Shown here one piece after another: positions 1-9,550 of a DNA stretch of 64,000 bases. Both the position numbers and the translations under genes were made by a program. A model generated the notes under the pieces. That model was not told the DNA's origin and ran no database searches. It was given only the letters and a program-made list of their open reading frames with translations. Origin of the DNA: Pseudomonas quebecensis (GTDB lineage: Bacteria > Pseudomonadota > Gammaproteobacteria > Pseudomonadales > Pseudomonadaceae); assembly GCF_026410085.1 (NCBI RefSeq), contig NZ_CP112866.1, forward strand, positions 5,083,001 through 5,147,000, in the 5' to 3' direction. The first letter of the stretch is position 1, and every line of letters starts with the position of its first letter.

Positions 1-233
1 TGCAGGGCTACCCGGCCTATATTCGCTTGTCGAAAACCTTCGATGCCGAGTCGGCCCTGCTGTTCGACGGCCTTGACCACCCCGAATACGTGATTCAGTT
101 CGTGGTCCAGCCCAAGAGCAAAACCGACCCACGGGTGATCAAGTTCGTCGATATCTACCAGCATTCGCCGGTGGTGCGCGCCGCGCTGGATAAATCCCTC
201 GGCAAGCTCTACCAAGTCGGTTGGGAGGGCTGA
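1..233 (+). CDS. metQ: Methionine ABC transporter substrate-binding protein MetQ/NlpA family, C-terminal part (5' end outside window)
   Basis: Only the last 76 or so codons are present; the frame is open at the left edge and stops at TGA 231-233. The residues include the segment [19 protein letters not shown] and end in LYQVGWEG, in the style of the C-terminal lobe of NlpA/MetQ D-methionine binding lipoproteins. The metN start codon follows the stop after 2 bases and metI overlaps metN, so this is the first gene seen of a metQ-metN-metI operon. The protein should capture methionine in the periplasm and deliver it to MetI. The signal peptide and lipobox cannot be checked because they lie outside the window. 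Confidence 0.75.
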   Translation, partial: QGYPAYIRLSKTFDAESALLFDGLDHPEYVIQFVVQPKSKTDPRVIKFVDIYQHSPVVRAALDKSLGKLYQVGWEG

Positions 234-235
234 GT

Positions 236-1351
236 ATGACCGCCGCCCACGCTCAACGGCGCGACCTCGCGGTGCCGCCCAGGGACGCCGAGCACACCGA
301 ATTGCATCCGGACCTGAACCGCGCCCATGTGCGCTTCATCAACCTGGGCAAGACCTACGACGGTACGGTGCATGCGCTGCAAGGCATCGACCTGGCGATC
401 CAGCGCGGCGAAGTGTTCGGCATCATCGGCCGCAGCGGCGCCGGTAAGTCGTCGCTGATCCGCACCATCAATCGCCTGGAACAGCCCAGCAGCGGGCGCG
501 TGCTGATTGATCAGGTGGACATCGGCGACTTCGACGAAGACCACCTAGTGGCGCTGCGGCGGCGCATCGGCATGATCTTTCAGCATTTCAACCTGATGTC
601 GGCCAAGACCGTGTGGCAGAACGTCGAGCTGCCGCTCAAGGTGGCCGGTGTACCGAAGCTGCAGCGCGAGCAGAAGGTGCGCGAATTGCTCGAACTGGTG
701 GGGCTGAACGACAAACACCAGGCCTACCCCGCGCAGCTCTCCGGCGGGCAGAAACAACGGGTGGGCATCGCCCGCGCGCTGGTGCATGACCCGCAGATCC
801 TGCTGTGCGACGAGGCCACCTCGGCCCTCGACCCGGAAACCACCCAGTCGATCCTTGGCCTGCTGCGCGAGATCAACCGACGCCTGGGCCTGACCATCGT
901 GCTGATCACCCACGAGATGGCGGTTATTCGCGAGATCTGTGACCGCGTGGTGGTGCTGGAACACGGACGCATCGTCGAGCAAGGCCCGGTGTGGCAGGTG
1001 TTCGGCGATCCGCAGCACGAGGTCAGCAAAACCCTGTTGGCGCCCCTGCAGCAAGGCTTGCCGCCGGAGCTGCAAGCGCGTCTGCAGGACCTGCCGACCT
1101 TAGCCGAGGCGGCCGTGGTGCTGCGCGTGCAATTTACCGGCAGTGCCACCGACGAACCGGACCTGGCCGCGCTGTTCAGCGCACTGGGCGGCCGTGTGCG
1201 CTTGCTGCATGGCGGCGTGGAACGCATTCAGGGCCACGCCCTGGGGCAACTGCTGCTGGCGGTGAGTGGCTCGGACCACGGCGCCGATGCCTTGCGCCAG
1301 CGCGCCGGGCGCTTTGCACAACAGGTGGAGGTATTGGGTTATGTGGCTTGA
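236..1351 (+). CDS. metN: Methionine import ATP-binding protein MetN
   Basis: ATPase of the MetNIQ methionine importer, acting at the inner face of the cytoplasmic membrane. Visible motifs: Walker [11 protein letters not shown]-loop IFQHFNLM, signature [15 protein letters not shown], Walker [12 protein letters not shown] and switch histidine in LITHEM. After the ATPase core (about residues 30-270) comes a C-terminal region of about 90 residues at the position of the NIL/ACT-like regulatory domain that senses methionine in MetN. I chose ATG 236 (371 aa) over an upstream in-frame TTG at 221 because a GGGAGGG ribosome-binding site sits at 223-229. The 3' end overlaps metI by 11 bases, suggesting coupled translation. 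Confidence 0.93.
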   Translation: MTAAHAQRRDLAVPPRDAEHTELHPDLNRAHVRFINLGKTYDGTVHALQGIDLAIQRGEVFGIIGRSGAGKSSLIRTINRLEQPSSGRVLIDQVDIGDFDEDHLVALRRRIGMIFQHFNLMSAKTVWQNVELPLKVAGVPKLQREQKVRELLELVGLNDKHQAYPAQLSGGQKQRVGIARALVHDPQILLCDEATSALDPETTQSILGLLREINRRLGLTIVLITHEMAVIREICDRVVVLEHGRIVEQGPVWQVFGDPQHEVSKTLLAPLQQGLPPELQARLQDLPTLAEAAVVLRVQFTGSATDEPDLAALFSALGGRVRLLHGGVERIQGHALGQLLLAVSGSDHGADALRQRAGRFAQQVEVLGYVA

Positions 1352-1985
1352 TCGTTTAGTGCAGGGCGCCCTCGACACGCTGTTGATGGTCGGCGTGTCC
1401 TCGCTGATCGCCTTGCTGGTGGGGATTCCGCTGGCGGTGTTCCTGGTGACCAGCGACAAGGGCGGCATCTACCAGGCACCCGCGTTGAACCGGGCGCTCG
1501 GGGCGTTCGTCAATCTGTTCCGCTCGATTCCGTTCCTGATCCTGATGGTGGCGCTGATCCCGTTTACCCGGCTGATCGTCGGCACCACCTACGGTGTATG
1601 GGCGGCGGTGGTGCCGCTGACCATCGCCGCCACGCCGTTTTTTGCACGGATCGCCGAGGTGAGCCTGCGCGAAGTCGACCACGGCCTGATCGAAGCCGCC
1701 CAGGCCATGGGCTGCCGGCGCCGGCACATCATCTGGCATGTGCTGTTGCCTGAAGCATTGCCGGGGATCGTCGGCGGTTTCACCATCACTCTGGTAACCA
1801 TGATCAATTCCTCGGCGATGGCCGGCGCAATCGGTGCCGGCGGGCTGGGCGACATCGCGTACCGCTACGGCTACCAGCGTTTCGACACGCAGATCATGCT
1901 CACGGTGATCGTGCTGCTGGTGGTGCTGGTGGCGGTGATTCAGGTGGGCGGCGATCGCCTGGCGCGGGTGTTGAACAAGCGGTGA
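1341..1985 (+). CDS. metI: Methionine ABC transporter permease MetI
   Basis: Integral membrane permease of the MetNIQ importer, 214 aa, the usual size for MetI. It has about five hydrophobic segments and the EAA-type coupling loop near [20 protein letters not shown], which contacts MetN. ATG 1341 lies inside the end of metN; an in-frame upstream start at 1266 is ignored because it would lie deep within metN and has no ribosome-binding site. It is the last gene of the operon; the next gene starts 39 bases on and is functionally unrelated. Confidence 0.93.
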   Translation: MWLDRLVQGALDTLLMVGVSSLIALLVGIPLAVFLVTSDKGGIYQAPALNRALGAFVNLFRSIPFLILMVALIPFTRLIVGTTYGVWAAVVPLTIAATPFFARIAEVSLREVDHGLIEAAQAMGCRRRHIIWHVLLPEALPGIVGGFTITLVTMINSSAMAGAIGAGGLGDIAYRYGYQRFDTQIMLTVIVLLVVLVAVIQVGGDRLARVLNKR

Positions 1986-2024
1986 GGTATAGTCGGGACC
2001 TTTCAGTGCCCGGTATCGCTCGCC

Positions 2025-2654
2025 ATGACGCTCAAACCCGACGACCTCGACCAGATCACTTCCACCACCCTGGGCCACTACAACACAGTGGCCGAGGACT
2101 TTCGCGAAGGCACCCGCGACCACGATGTGAGCCAGAACATCGACGCCTTGCTGCGGCATATCCAGGGCACGCCGCCGTTTACCGTGTTGGATTTCGGCTG
2201 CGGGCCGGGTCGTGATCTACAAACGTTTAGGCGCCTGGGCCACATCGCCGTAGGGCTCGACGGCTCCGAACGTTTCGCGCAGATGGCACGCGAGGACAGC
2301 GGCTGCGAAGTGCTGCAACAAGACTTCCTCAAGCTGCAACTGCCCGCCGCGCGCTTCGACGGCATCTTCGCCAATGCGGTGCTGTTTCATATCCCCAAAC
2401 AGGAATTGCCCCGGGTACTCAAGCAGCTGCATGCCGCGCTGAAACCGGGTGGCGTGCTGTTCAGCTCCAACCCGCGCGGTGACAACCAGGAAGGCTGGAA
2501 CGGACCGCGCTACGGGTCGTATCACGACCTGGAGGCGTGGCAGACGTTGCTGACCAGTGCAGGGTTTGTGGAGCTGGAACATTACTACCGCCCGGCGGGG
2601 CTGCCCCGTGAGCAACAGCCTTGGTTGGCCAGCGTATGGCGCAGGCCTGAATAG
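2025..2654 (+). CDS. Class I SAM-dependent methyltransferase
   Basis: 209 aa, soluble. The Rossmann-type SAM-binding motif I is visible as VLDFGCGPGRDLQTF, followed by an acidic strand end GLDGSERF (motif II) and a post-motif region DGIFANAVLFHIPKQELPRVL, the layout of small Methyltransf_11/25 proteins. The substrate cannot be told from sequence. It starts 39 bases after metI on the same strand and may be read through from the metQNI operon, but no functional link to methionine uptake is shown beyond SAM being made from methionine. It is followed by the 164-bp repeat array. Confidence 0.85.
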   Translation: MTLKPDDLDQITSTTLGHYNTVAEDFREGTRDHDVSQNIDALLRHIQGTPPFTVLDFGCGPGRDLQTFRRLGHIAVGLDGSERFAQMAREDSGCEVLQQDFLKLQLPAARFDGIFANAVLFHIPKQELPRVLKQLHAALKPGGVLFSSNPRGDNQEGWNGPRYGSYHDLEAWQTLLTSAGFVELEHYYRPAGLPREQQPWLASVWRRPE

Positions 2655-2708
2655 CAGCCTGGCAATAAGGGGGCATGCTCCGATAGCGGTGGATCAGATG
2701 GAGCCTCC

Positions 2709-3268
2709 GGGAATGCAGCCCGTGACGCTCCGCGTCACCTGTGCACAGTGGCCAAAACCTGCGGCGCCTGGCGGGACGCGGAGCGTCCCAAGAGGCATTA
2801 CCACGCAGAGCGTGGGAACGATCAGCGCGCGCTATTCAATCAGGCATCAGGATCGTTCCCACGCTCCCGCGTGGGAATGCAGCCGTGACGCTCCGCGTCA
2901 CCTGTGCGCAATAGCTAAAACCTGCAGCGCCTGGCGGGACGCGGAGCGTCCCAAGAGGCATTCCCACGCAGAGCGTGGGAACGATCAGCGCGCGCTATTC
3001 AACCCGGCATCAAGATCGTTCCCACGCTCCCGCGTGGGAATGCAGCCCGTGACGCTCCGCGTCGCCCGTGCACGGTGGCCGAAACCTGCGGCGCCTGGCG
3101 GGACGCGGAGCGTCCCAAGAGGCATTCCCACGCAGAGCGTGGGAACGATCAGCGCGCGCCATTCAACCCGGCATCAGGATCGTTCCCACGCTCCCGCGTG
3201 GGAATGCAGCCCGTGACGCTCCGCGTCACCTGTGCGCAGTAGCCAAAACCTGCGGCGCTTGGCGGGGA
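2709..3268. repeat. Tandem array of a 164-bp repeat, about 3.4 copies, built of nested palindromes
   Basis: The landmark GTGACGCTCCGCGTC recurs at 2722, 2885, 3049 and 3213, a period of 163-164 bases. Each unit carries four short inverted repeats: GTGACGC/GCGTCAC, GGGACGC/GCGTCCC, TTCCCACGC/GCGTGGGAA and GTTCCCACG/CGTGGGAA. Units differ by only a few substitutions and single-base indels, so the array looks recently amplified. Short frames on the + strand here are repeat translations and not believable genes. A solitary shortened copy lies at 22235-22341. The array fills the whole gap between the methyltransferase and the RND operon. Confidence 0.92.
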
Positions 3269-3279
3269 CTCTCACATGT

Positions 3280-6200
3280 TTAACGGCGTTCGTCCTGTTG
3301 CTCCTGCTTTGGCTCGCGAATCTTGTACCACGCCACATACAACGCCGGCAGGAACAGCAGCGTGAGCAAGGTGGCGATGATGATGCCGCCGATCATCGCG
3401 TACGCCATCGGCCCCCAGAACACTTCGCGGGCAATCGGGATCATGCCCAGGCTCGCCGCAGCGGCCGTGAGCAGGATCGGCCGTCGACGGTGCTCGGTGG
3501 CTTCCACCACGGCATCCCACGGCGTGTAGCCGTCGCGTTCGTAGGCATCGATCTGCGTCACCAGGATCACCGAGTTACGGATGATGATGCCGATCAACGC
3601 CAGGATGCCGAGGATCGCCACAAAGCCCATGGGCGTACCGGTGGGGATCAGCGCCAGCACCACGCCGATCAGCCCCAGCGGCGCGACACTGGCGACCAGG
3701 AACATCTTCTGCACGCTGTGCAACTGGATCATCAGGAACGTCGCCATCAAAAACAGCATCAGCGGCACCACGCTGGCGATCGGGCCCTGGGCCTTGCCGC
3801 TCTCTTCCACAGTGCCGCCGGTGGCGACCTTGTAGCCTACCGGCAGGCCGGCGCTGAACTTGTCGATCTCGGGCTTGAGCTGCTTGACCAGGTCGGTCGG
3901 CTGCATTTCGTCGCGCACCGAGGCCTTGATGGTGATGGTCGGCAAACGGTCGCGACGCCACACCAAAGGCTGCTCCAGTTCATAGCGCACGGTGGCGAAG
4001 GCCAGCAGTGGGATCGACGTGCCGTTGGGCGTGACAATCTGCAGGTTCTGCAGGGTTTCCGGCGTGCCGCGCTCGGCGTCTTCGGCGCGGCCGACCACGT
4101 TGATCAGGTAGATATCGTCATGCACCTGGGTCACCGAAGCACCGCTGACCACGCTGTTCATCAGCTGCGCGACGTCTTCGGAGGACAGGCCCAACTGCCG
4201 TGCCTTGTCCTGGGCGATGTCCACGCGCAGGACTTTGCCCGGCTCGTTCCAGTCGTAAATGATCTCGCCCAGGTGGGTGTTTTGATCCAGCAGGGTCGCC
4301 AGTTCGATGGCGTGCTTGCGAACCTGGTCGGTGTCTTTGCCGGATACGCGATACTGGATAGGCCGTCCTACGGGCGGGCCCATTTCCAGCGGCTGTACAT
4401 AACTGCCGATACCGACAAAGTCGTCGCGCAGACGCTTTTGCAGGCGCGCGATCAATGCGCCACGTTCCTCCAGGCCTTTGCTGACGATCACCAACTGCGC
4501 GTAGTAGGGGTTTTCCAGTTGCTGGTCGAGGGGCAGGTAGAAACGAATCGCACCCTGGCCGATGTAAGTGCTCCAACGGGCGATGTCGGGGTCGTCCTTG
4601 ATAATGGCTTCCAGACGGTCGACGGTTTTGCGTGTTTCGTTGATCGAGGCGTTCTGCGGCAGGTTGAGGTCGACCAGGATTTCCGGGCGATCCGACGAGG
4701 GGAAGAACTGGTTCTGCACGAACTGCATGGAGAACACCGACGCCACGAACAACCCCACGGTGATGCCAATGGCCCACCAGCGGTTGCGCATGGCCCACAG
4801 CATGCCGCGATTGAACCCCCGGCCGATGCGCCCAGGCTCGGCGTTATGAGGCTTAACGTTGGCGCTGAGGATATGCACGCCGATCACCGGCGCAAACAAT
4901 ACCGCCACCACCCACGACACCAGCATCGCCACGGCGATCACCGCGAACAGCGTGAAGGTGTACTCACCGGCCGAACTGGCGTTGAGGCCGATCGGCACAA
5001 AGCCTGCCACTGTGACCAGCGTACCGGTCAGCATCGGGAACGCAGTCGACGTGTAGGCGTAAGTGGCCGCCTGCTCCTTGGTTTCACCTTTTTCCAGGCG
5101 CGTGATCATCATCTCCACGGTGATCATCGCGTCATCTACCAACAGGCCGAGGGCAATAATCAACGCGCCCAGCGAGACGCGCTGCATGGTGATGCCGCTG
5201 TATTCCATGAACACGAACACCAGCGCCAGCACCAGCGGAATCGAACACGCCACCACCAGCCCGGCACGCAGACCGAGGCTGATAAAGCTCACCACCAGCA
5301 CGATGATCACCGCCTCGAACAACGCACTAGTAAAGCCGCCCACGGCTTCTTCCACCACTTCGGCCTGGTCCGACACCTTGTGCACGCCGACACCCACCGG
5401 CAGGTCGGCGGTCAGTTCGTCCATGCGCGTGTGCAGGGCCTTGCCGAACGACTGGATATTGCCGCCCTTCTGCATGGCGATGGCCAAACCGATGGCCGGC
5501 TTGCCGTTGAAGCGAAACATCGGCCGCGCCGGGTCGACGTAGCCTCGGCTGATCTCGGCAATGTCCGCGAGGCGATAGAAACGGTCATTGAGGCGCAGAT
5601 TGACGTTGGCCAGGTCTTTTTCCGAGGCGAACTGCCCCGAAGTTCGCACCGAAATCCGCTCTGGCCCGGCTTCGATCACGCCGGCCGGCGTCACGGCGTT
5701 CTGCGATTGCAGGCTTTGCACGACCTGGCGCTGGTCGACGCCCAGCGCCGCCAGTTTGCGCGTGGAGAAGTTCAGGTAAATCACTTCATCCTGTTGGCCG
5801 ATCATCTCCACCTTGCCCAGCCCCGGCACCGAACGGATCTCGGCGCGTACCTGCTCGACGTAGTCACGCAACTGGCGCATCGACAGGCCGTCGCCGGTAA
5901 AGGCGTACACCGAGCCGAACACGTCACCGAACTCATCGTTGAACGACGGCCCTTGCAGGCCTTGGGGGAAGGTGCCGCGAATATCGTCGATCTTCTTGCG
6001 CACCTGGTACCAGATCTCCGGGATGGCCTTGGCGCTGGTGGTGTCCTTGAGGAATACGAACACGGTGGACTCGCCCGGTCGGGTATAGCTCTTCACGTAG
6101 TCGAGGGAGTCGAGTTCTTCGAGTTTTTTCTCAATGCGGTCGGTGACCTGCTTGAGGGTTTCTTCCTGGGTCGCGCCCGGCCAGCGGGTCTGGATTACCA

Positions 6201-6345
6201 TAGTCTTGATGGTGAACGACGGGTCTTCTTCGCGGCCCAGGTTCATGTAGGAGAACACGCCCATCAGCAGCGCGACGAACATCAGGTACCAGACGAAGGA
6301 CTGATGCTTGAGGGCCCAGTCGGATAAGTTGAAGCTGCCTTTCAT
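3280..6345 (-). CDS. RND efflux transporter, TriC-like inner-membrane pump
   Basis: 1021 aa, the usual HAE-1/AcrB-family length: N-terminal membrane helix, large periplasmic loop, helices 2-6, a second large loop, helices 8-12. The proton-relay aspartate pair is present in GLLVDDAMITVEMM; the position equivalent to the AcrB TM10 lysine reads IIIRNSVILV, an arginine. It is the last gene of a three-gene operon behind two membrane fusion lipoproteins, with 4-base ATGA overlaps. Two adaptors plus one RND pump is the layout of the P. aeruginosa triclosan pump TriABC, which borrows OpmH as outer-membrane channel; no outer-membrane factor is encoded here either. Substrate is inferred only from layout. 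Confidence 0.85.
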   Translation of the reverse strand: MKGSFNLSDWALKHQSFVWYLMFVALLMGVFSYMNLGREEDPSFTIKTMVIQTRWPGATQEETLKQVTDRIEKKLEELDSLDYVKSYTRPGESTVFVFLKDTTSAKAIPEIWYQVRKKIDDIRGTFPQGLQGPSFNDEFGDVFGSVYAFTGDGLSMRQLRDYVEQVRAEIRSVPGLGKVEMIGQQDEVIYLNFSTRKLAALGVDQRQVVQSLQSQNAVTPAGVIEAGPERISVRTSGQFASEKDLANVNLRLNDRFYRLADIAEISRGYVDPARPMFRFNGKPAIGLAIAMQKGGNIQSFGKALHTRMDELTADLPVGVGVHKVSDQAEVVEEAVGGFTSALFEAVIIVLVVSFISLGLRAGLVVACSIPLVLALVFVFMEYSGITMQRVSLGALIIALGLLVDDAMITVEMMITRLEKGETKEQAATYAYTSTAFPMLTGTLVTVAGFVPIGLNASSAGEYTFTLFAVIAVAMLVSWVVAVLFAPVIGVHILSANVKPHNAEPGRIGRGFNRGMLWAMRNRWWAIGITVGLFVASVFSMQFVQNQFFPSSDRPEILVDLNLPQNASINETRKTVDRLEAIIKDDPDIARWSTYIGQGAIRFYLPLDQQLENPYYAQLVIVSKGLEERGALIARLQKRLRDDFVGIGSYVQPLEMGPPVGRPIQYRVSGKDTDQVRKHAIELATLLDQNTHLGEIIYDWNEPGKVLRVDIAQDKARQLGLSSEDVAQLMNSVVSGASVTQVHDDIYLINVVGRAEDAERGTPETLQNLQIVTPNGTSIPLLAFATVRYELEQPLVWRRDRLPTITIKASVRDEMQPTDLVKQLKPEIDKFSAGLPVGYKVATGGTVEESGKAQGPIASVVPLMLFLMATFLMIQLHSVQKMFLVASVAPLGLIGVVLALIPTGTPMGFVAILGILALIGIIIRNSVILVTQIDAYERDGYTPWDAVVEATEHRRRPILLTAAAASLGMIPIAREVFWGPMAYAMIGGIIIATLLTLLFLPALYVAWYKIREPKQEQQDERR

Positions 6346-7412
6346 CGCGGGCTGTCCTCGTCGATTTTGACTTTCTGCCCGGGCTTCAGGCTGTTCACGC
6401 CGGCGGTGACGATGCGCTCGCCGGCTTTGACGCCGCCGTTGACCAGGGCGCTGCCGCCCTCCCGGCTGATCACCGTGACATCTCGCGGTTGTACGGTCTG
6501 GGTCTGGGTGTCGAGCAGCCAGATGCGGGTCTTGCCGTCAACGTCCTGCAAGGCGCTCACCGGCAGCTCGATGCGCGGGGTGATGGCGGTGCTCAGGGTG
6601 ACGCTGATGGCCGTGCCGAGGCGGAACGCGGGCGGCGTCTCGGCCAGAGTCAGACGTGCGCGACGGGTGCGCGTGGCGCTCTGGGCCTGGGGCTCGATTT
6701 CGCGCACGGTGGCGGTGGTGTGAACGCTGGGGTCCAGTTGCCCGGCGACCAGGAACACCCCATCCGGGGGCAGGCGCTCGGCCAGGCTGGCGGGAAGATC
6801 GATCACCGCTTCCTTGATGTCCGGGCGTGCCAGGGTCACCACTTGCTGGCCGGCACTGACCACCTGGCCGGCCTCGGCGTTCCAGGCGGTGACGATGCCG
6901 GCATGGTCGGTGCGCAGTTCGGCGTAGTTGAGCTGGTCCTTGGCCTGGTTGACCGAGGCCTTGGCCTGATCGAGGCTGGCCTGGGTGGTTTTCAGGTCGG
7001 TCAGCGCCACGTCCAGCTGGGCCTGGGCGCCGACGCCACGGTTGAACAGCTCCTGCTGGCGGCGGGCATTGGCCTGGGCATTGATGAACTGCGCCTGCAC
7101 CCGCGCCAGGTCGCCCTGGGCTGCGCGCAACTGGTTCTGCTGGTCGGTGGGATCGAGCACGGCCAACAAGGCGCCCTTCTCCACTTCGGCGCCGACGTCC
7201 ACGAGGCGACGGGCGATACGGCCGGGCACGCGAAAGCCCAGGTTACTTTCGTAACGGGCCTGGATGGTGCCGGCGAAGCGGCCGAGGTTTTCCTGGTCTT
7301 CAGCCTTCACTTGCATCGACAGCACCGGGCGCACCGGGTCGGGCGCGGGTTCTTCCTTGGAGCACGCCGCCAGTGCCAGGCCGGCGGCGAGCATGACGAT
7401 CAGGCGCTTCAT
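6342..7412 (-). CDS. RND membrane fusion lipoprotein, TriB-like
   Basis: 356 aa periplasmic adaptor. It has a signal peptide with lipobox LAAC, barrel-sandwich halves around GRIARRLVDVGAEVEKGALLAVLD and GIVTAWNAEAGQVVSAGQQV, and an alpha-helical hairpin between them (about residues 90-160, rich in Q, A and L). A beta-barrel and membrane-proximal domain follow. It overlaps the upstream adaptor gene and the downstream pump gene by 4 bases each, so all three proteins are probably made together. It is the second of two different adaptors in the operon. Confidence 0.88.
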   Translation of the reverse strand: MKRLIVMLAAGLALAACSKEEPAPDPVRPVLSMQVKAEDQENLGRFAGTIQARYESNLGFRVPGRIARRLVDVGAEVEKGALLAVLDPTDQQNQLRAAQGDLARVQAQFINAQANARRQQELFNRGVGAQAQLDVALTDLKTTQASLDQAKASVNQAKDQLNYAELRTDHAGIVTAWNAEAGQVVSAGQQVVTLARPDIKEAVIDLPASLAERLPPDGVFLVAGQLDPSVHTTATVREIEPQAQSATRTRRARLTLAETPPAFRLGTAISVTLSTAITPRIELPVSALQDVDGKTRIWLLDTQTQTVQPRDVTVISREGGSALVNGGVKAGERIVTAGVNSLKPGQKVKIDEDSPR

Positions 7413-8491
7413 GGCTGGGCTCCTGGCTGGGCAATCTCGACCTGCATACCGGGGTGCAGCAACTGGCCGCCGGCCACCACGACTTTTTCGCCGCCCTTGA
7501 GGCCATCGCCGATGATGACTTTGCCAGTGAGGTAGCGGGCCACGGAGACTTTATGCAACTGCGCCTTGCCCTCGCCGTCCACCAGCCACACGGCGGGTTC
7601 GCTGAGATCTTTGGTGAGAGCCGACCACGGCAGTTCGACGCTGGCCCTGGCCGGGCCATTGGCGGTGGCGCTGACCACCGAGCCCAGCTCCATGCCTTTG
7701 GGCAGTGACTGCAGGGCAATCTTTACTTGCACGGTGCCGGTGTTGGCGGCCACCGCCGGGGTAATTTCGCGCACATTGCCTTGCACCTGAATGCTCGGGT
7801 TGTCCAGCAGGCTGACGGTGATCGGCGCGTCGGACGGTGGCTCTACCAGCAGCGATTCATACACGTTGAACACCGCATCGCGCTCGCCGTCGCGGGCCAG
7901 GCTGAAAATCGGCACAGTGGCCTGCACCACTTGGCCCACCTCGGCCTGGCGCGCCGTGATCACGCCCGGCGCATCGGCGACCAGTGCGGTGTAGCCCAGT
8001 TGCTCACGGGCATTGGCCAGTTGTGCCTGGGCCGCGGCCAGGGCGCTTTGGCTGCTGCGCAAGGCGGCCTGGGCCGAGTCGTATTCGCTGCGGCTGGTGT
8101 AGCCTTTGGGCAGGAGCTTTTCCTGGCGCACAAACGCCGCCGCTGTCTGCTTGACCCGCGCCTGTTCGGCCACGACCTGGGCCTGGGCCGAATCGACGTT
8201 GGTCTGCAGGTCTCTGGGATCGAGCCTGGCCAGCACTTGCCTGGCGCTTACGCGATCGCCCACATCCACCAGGCGCTGGATGATCTTGCCGCCCACGCGA
8301 AAGGACAGATCGGTTTGCACCCGCGCCTGGATATCCCCGGTCAGGGTGACTGCCGCGGCGAAATCCGCCGACTGCACGGTCTGCACAAACACCCGGGAAT
8401 GAGCCTTGGGCTCGGTGTTTTCCTGACCGCAACCGCTCAAGAGCGCCAGCAGGCCAAGTCCGAATATGAAAGTGGAAATACGACCGCCCAT
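7409..8491 (-). CDS. RND membrane fusion lipoprotein, TriA-like
   Basis: 360 aa, first gene of the efflux operon. The N-terminal signal peptide ends in lipobox LSGC (about residue 21). Lipoyl-like halves are visible near GGKIIQRLVDVGDRVSARQVLARLD and GVITARQAEVGQVVQATVP, separated by a helical hairpin. It is clearly a paralogue of the next gene but not a recent duplicate. In TriABC both adaptors are needed; the same is inferred here. The upstream 110 bases carry the promoter region but no regulator gene is adjacent. Confidence 0.88.
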   Translation of the reverse strand: MGGRISTFIFGLGLLALLSGCGQENTEPKAHSRVFVQTVQSADFAAAVTLTGDIQARVQTDLSFRVGGKIIQRLVDVGDRVSARQVLARLDPRDLQTNVDSAQAQVVAEQARVKQTAAAFVRQEKLLPKGYTSRSEYDSAQAALRSSQSALAAAQAQLANAREQLGYTALVADAPGVITARQAEVGQVVQATVPIFSLARDGERDAVFNVYESLLVEPPSDAPITVSLLDNPSIQVQGNVREITPAVAANTGTVQVKIALQSLPKGMELGSVVSATANGPARASVELPWSALTKDLSEPAVWLVDGEGKAQLHKVSVARYLTGKVIIGDGLKGGEKVVVAGGQLLHPGMQVEIAQPGAQP

Positions 8492-8603
8492 GCAGTCTCC
8501 TTTTGCGTGATGCCGACGTGCCAGTGTGTATGCGACTGTCAGCTTAGATCAGGGTTCCTTATCTGCATGGGGAAGAGAGTATTGAGGTGATTTCACCGGC
8601 CTC

Positions 8604-8673
8604 ATCGGGGCAAGCCCCCTCTCACACATTTGATGTGTGAATACATTCAAATGCGGGAGGGGGCTTGCCCCGA
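8604..8673. repeat. REPIN: two inverted REP sequences
   Basis: ATCGGGGCAAGCCCCCT and its inverted partner AGGGGGCTTGCCCCGAT bracket a short spacer containing the smaller palindrome TCACACATTTGATGTGTGA. This is the REP doublet form common in P. fluorescens-group genomes and mobilised by RAYT transposases. It lies between the 3' end of the amino acid ABC operon and the promoter of the efflux operon, so it could also act as a terminator or mRNA-stabilising hairpin. Confidence 0.85.
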
Positions 8674-8698
8674 TAGCGATACAACAGTCAGCGCAGAA

Positions 8699-9550
8699 CT
8701 AGCCCTGCCATTTGCCGCCTTCGACAATCACGCTCTCAGGCTGGGTGTCATCACTGAGTTCTTTACGCACGTATTGGTCGTACAGTTTGAGCAGAAATTT
8801 CTCCTCGCCCAACTTCGCCAGTTCGGTATTTACCCAATCGCGCAGTTCGGTGTTGCCCTTCTTGACCGCCGGGGCGATGGGGGCTTCGTCGCCGAGTTTC
8901 TGTTCCAGCACGCGGTAGCCGGGGTTTTGCTTGGCCCAGCTGAACAGCACCAGGTTGTCCTGGGCATAGGCATCGCCGCGACCGGCTGACAGCGCCTGCA
9001 GGGATTCGGAGTTTTTCTCGAACTTGAGCAGTTTCCAGTCCGGATGGTTTTTGGTCAGCCAGATATCGGCGGTGGTGCCGGTGGTGACGATGATGGTGCG
9101 GGTCGCCAGGTCATCCAGGCGCTTGACCGGGCTGTCGTTGGGCACCAGGGCCTGCACCGCGACTTTCAGGTTGGGATGGGTGAAGTCCACCGCTTCCTTG
9201 CGCTCCGGGGTCACGGTCATGTTGGCCAGGATCAGGTCGACCTTGTCGCTTTGCAGGAATGGAATGCGGCTGGCCGGCTCCACGGCGACGAATTCGACTT
9301 TGTTCTCGTCGCCCAGCAGATCCTTGGCGAATCGGCGGCCGATATCGGTATCGAAGCCGACATAGCGCCCGGCCTCGTCCACAAAGCCGAACGGTGGTTT
9401 GTCGGTGAAGACGCCGACAATCAACTTGTCGCGCGCTTTGATCTTGTCGATGTAACTCACGGCAGCCGTGGGTTTGGCAGGCTCTTCGGCCTTTTTATCG
9501 CAACCGGCCAGCAGCGCGACGGCTAACAGGGGCAGTAGTAGTTTTTTCAT
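8699..9550 (-). CDS. Polar amino acid ABC transporter substrate-binding lipoprotein
   Basis: 283 aa. Signal peptide with lipobox LLAGC (Cys about residue 17), then an SBP_bac_3 fold: DKLIVGVFTDKPPFGFVDEAGRYVGFDTDIGRRFA at the start of lobe I, and the ligand-binding pattern NMTVTPERKEAVDFTHP. This is the periplasmic receptor of a polar amino acid importer; the exact amino acid is not decidable. It is the last gene of a four-gene operon (permease, permease, ATPase, receptor) and overlaps the ATPase gene by 4 bases. A REPIN lies 26 bases beyond the stop. Confidence 0.9.
   Translation of the reverse strand: MKKLLLPLLAVALLAGCDKKAEEPAKPTAAVSYIDKIKARDKLIVGVFTDKPPFGFVDEAGRYVGFDTDIGRRFAKDLLGDENKVEFVAVEPASRIPFLQSDKVDLILANMTVTPERKEAVDFTHPNLKVAVQALVPNDSPVKRLDDLATRTIIVTTGTTADIWLTKNHPDWKLLKFEKNSESLQALSAGRGDAYAQDNLVLFSWAKQNPGYRVLEQKLGDEAPIAPAVKKGNTELRDWVNTELAKLGEEKFLLKLYDQYVRKELSDDTQPESVIVEGGKWQG

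Noticed and set aside
2700..3268. CRISPR-like periodic repeats
   Set aside because: The period is 164 bases with no unique spacers; the units are whole tandem duplicates with internal palindromes and no cas genes are nearby.
3232..6327. Very long open frame on the + strand opposite the RND pump gene
   Set aside because: It is the mirror frame of a GC-rich gene; its product is rich in His, Arg and Gln without any domain, whereas the minus-strand frame is a full RND protein.
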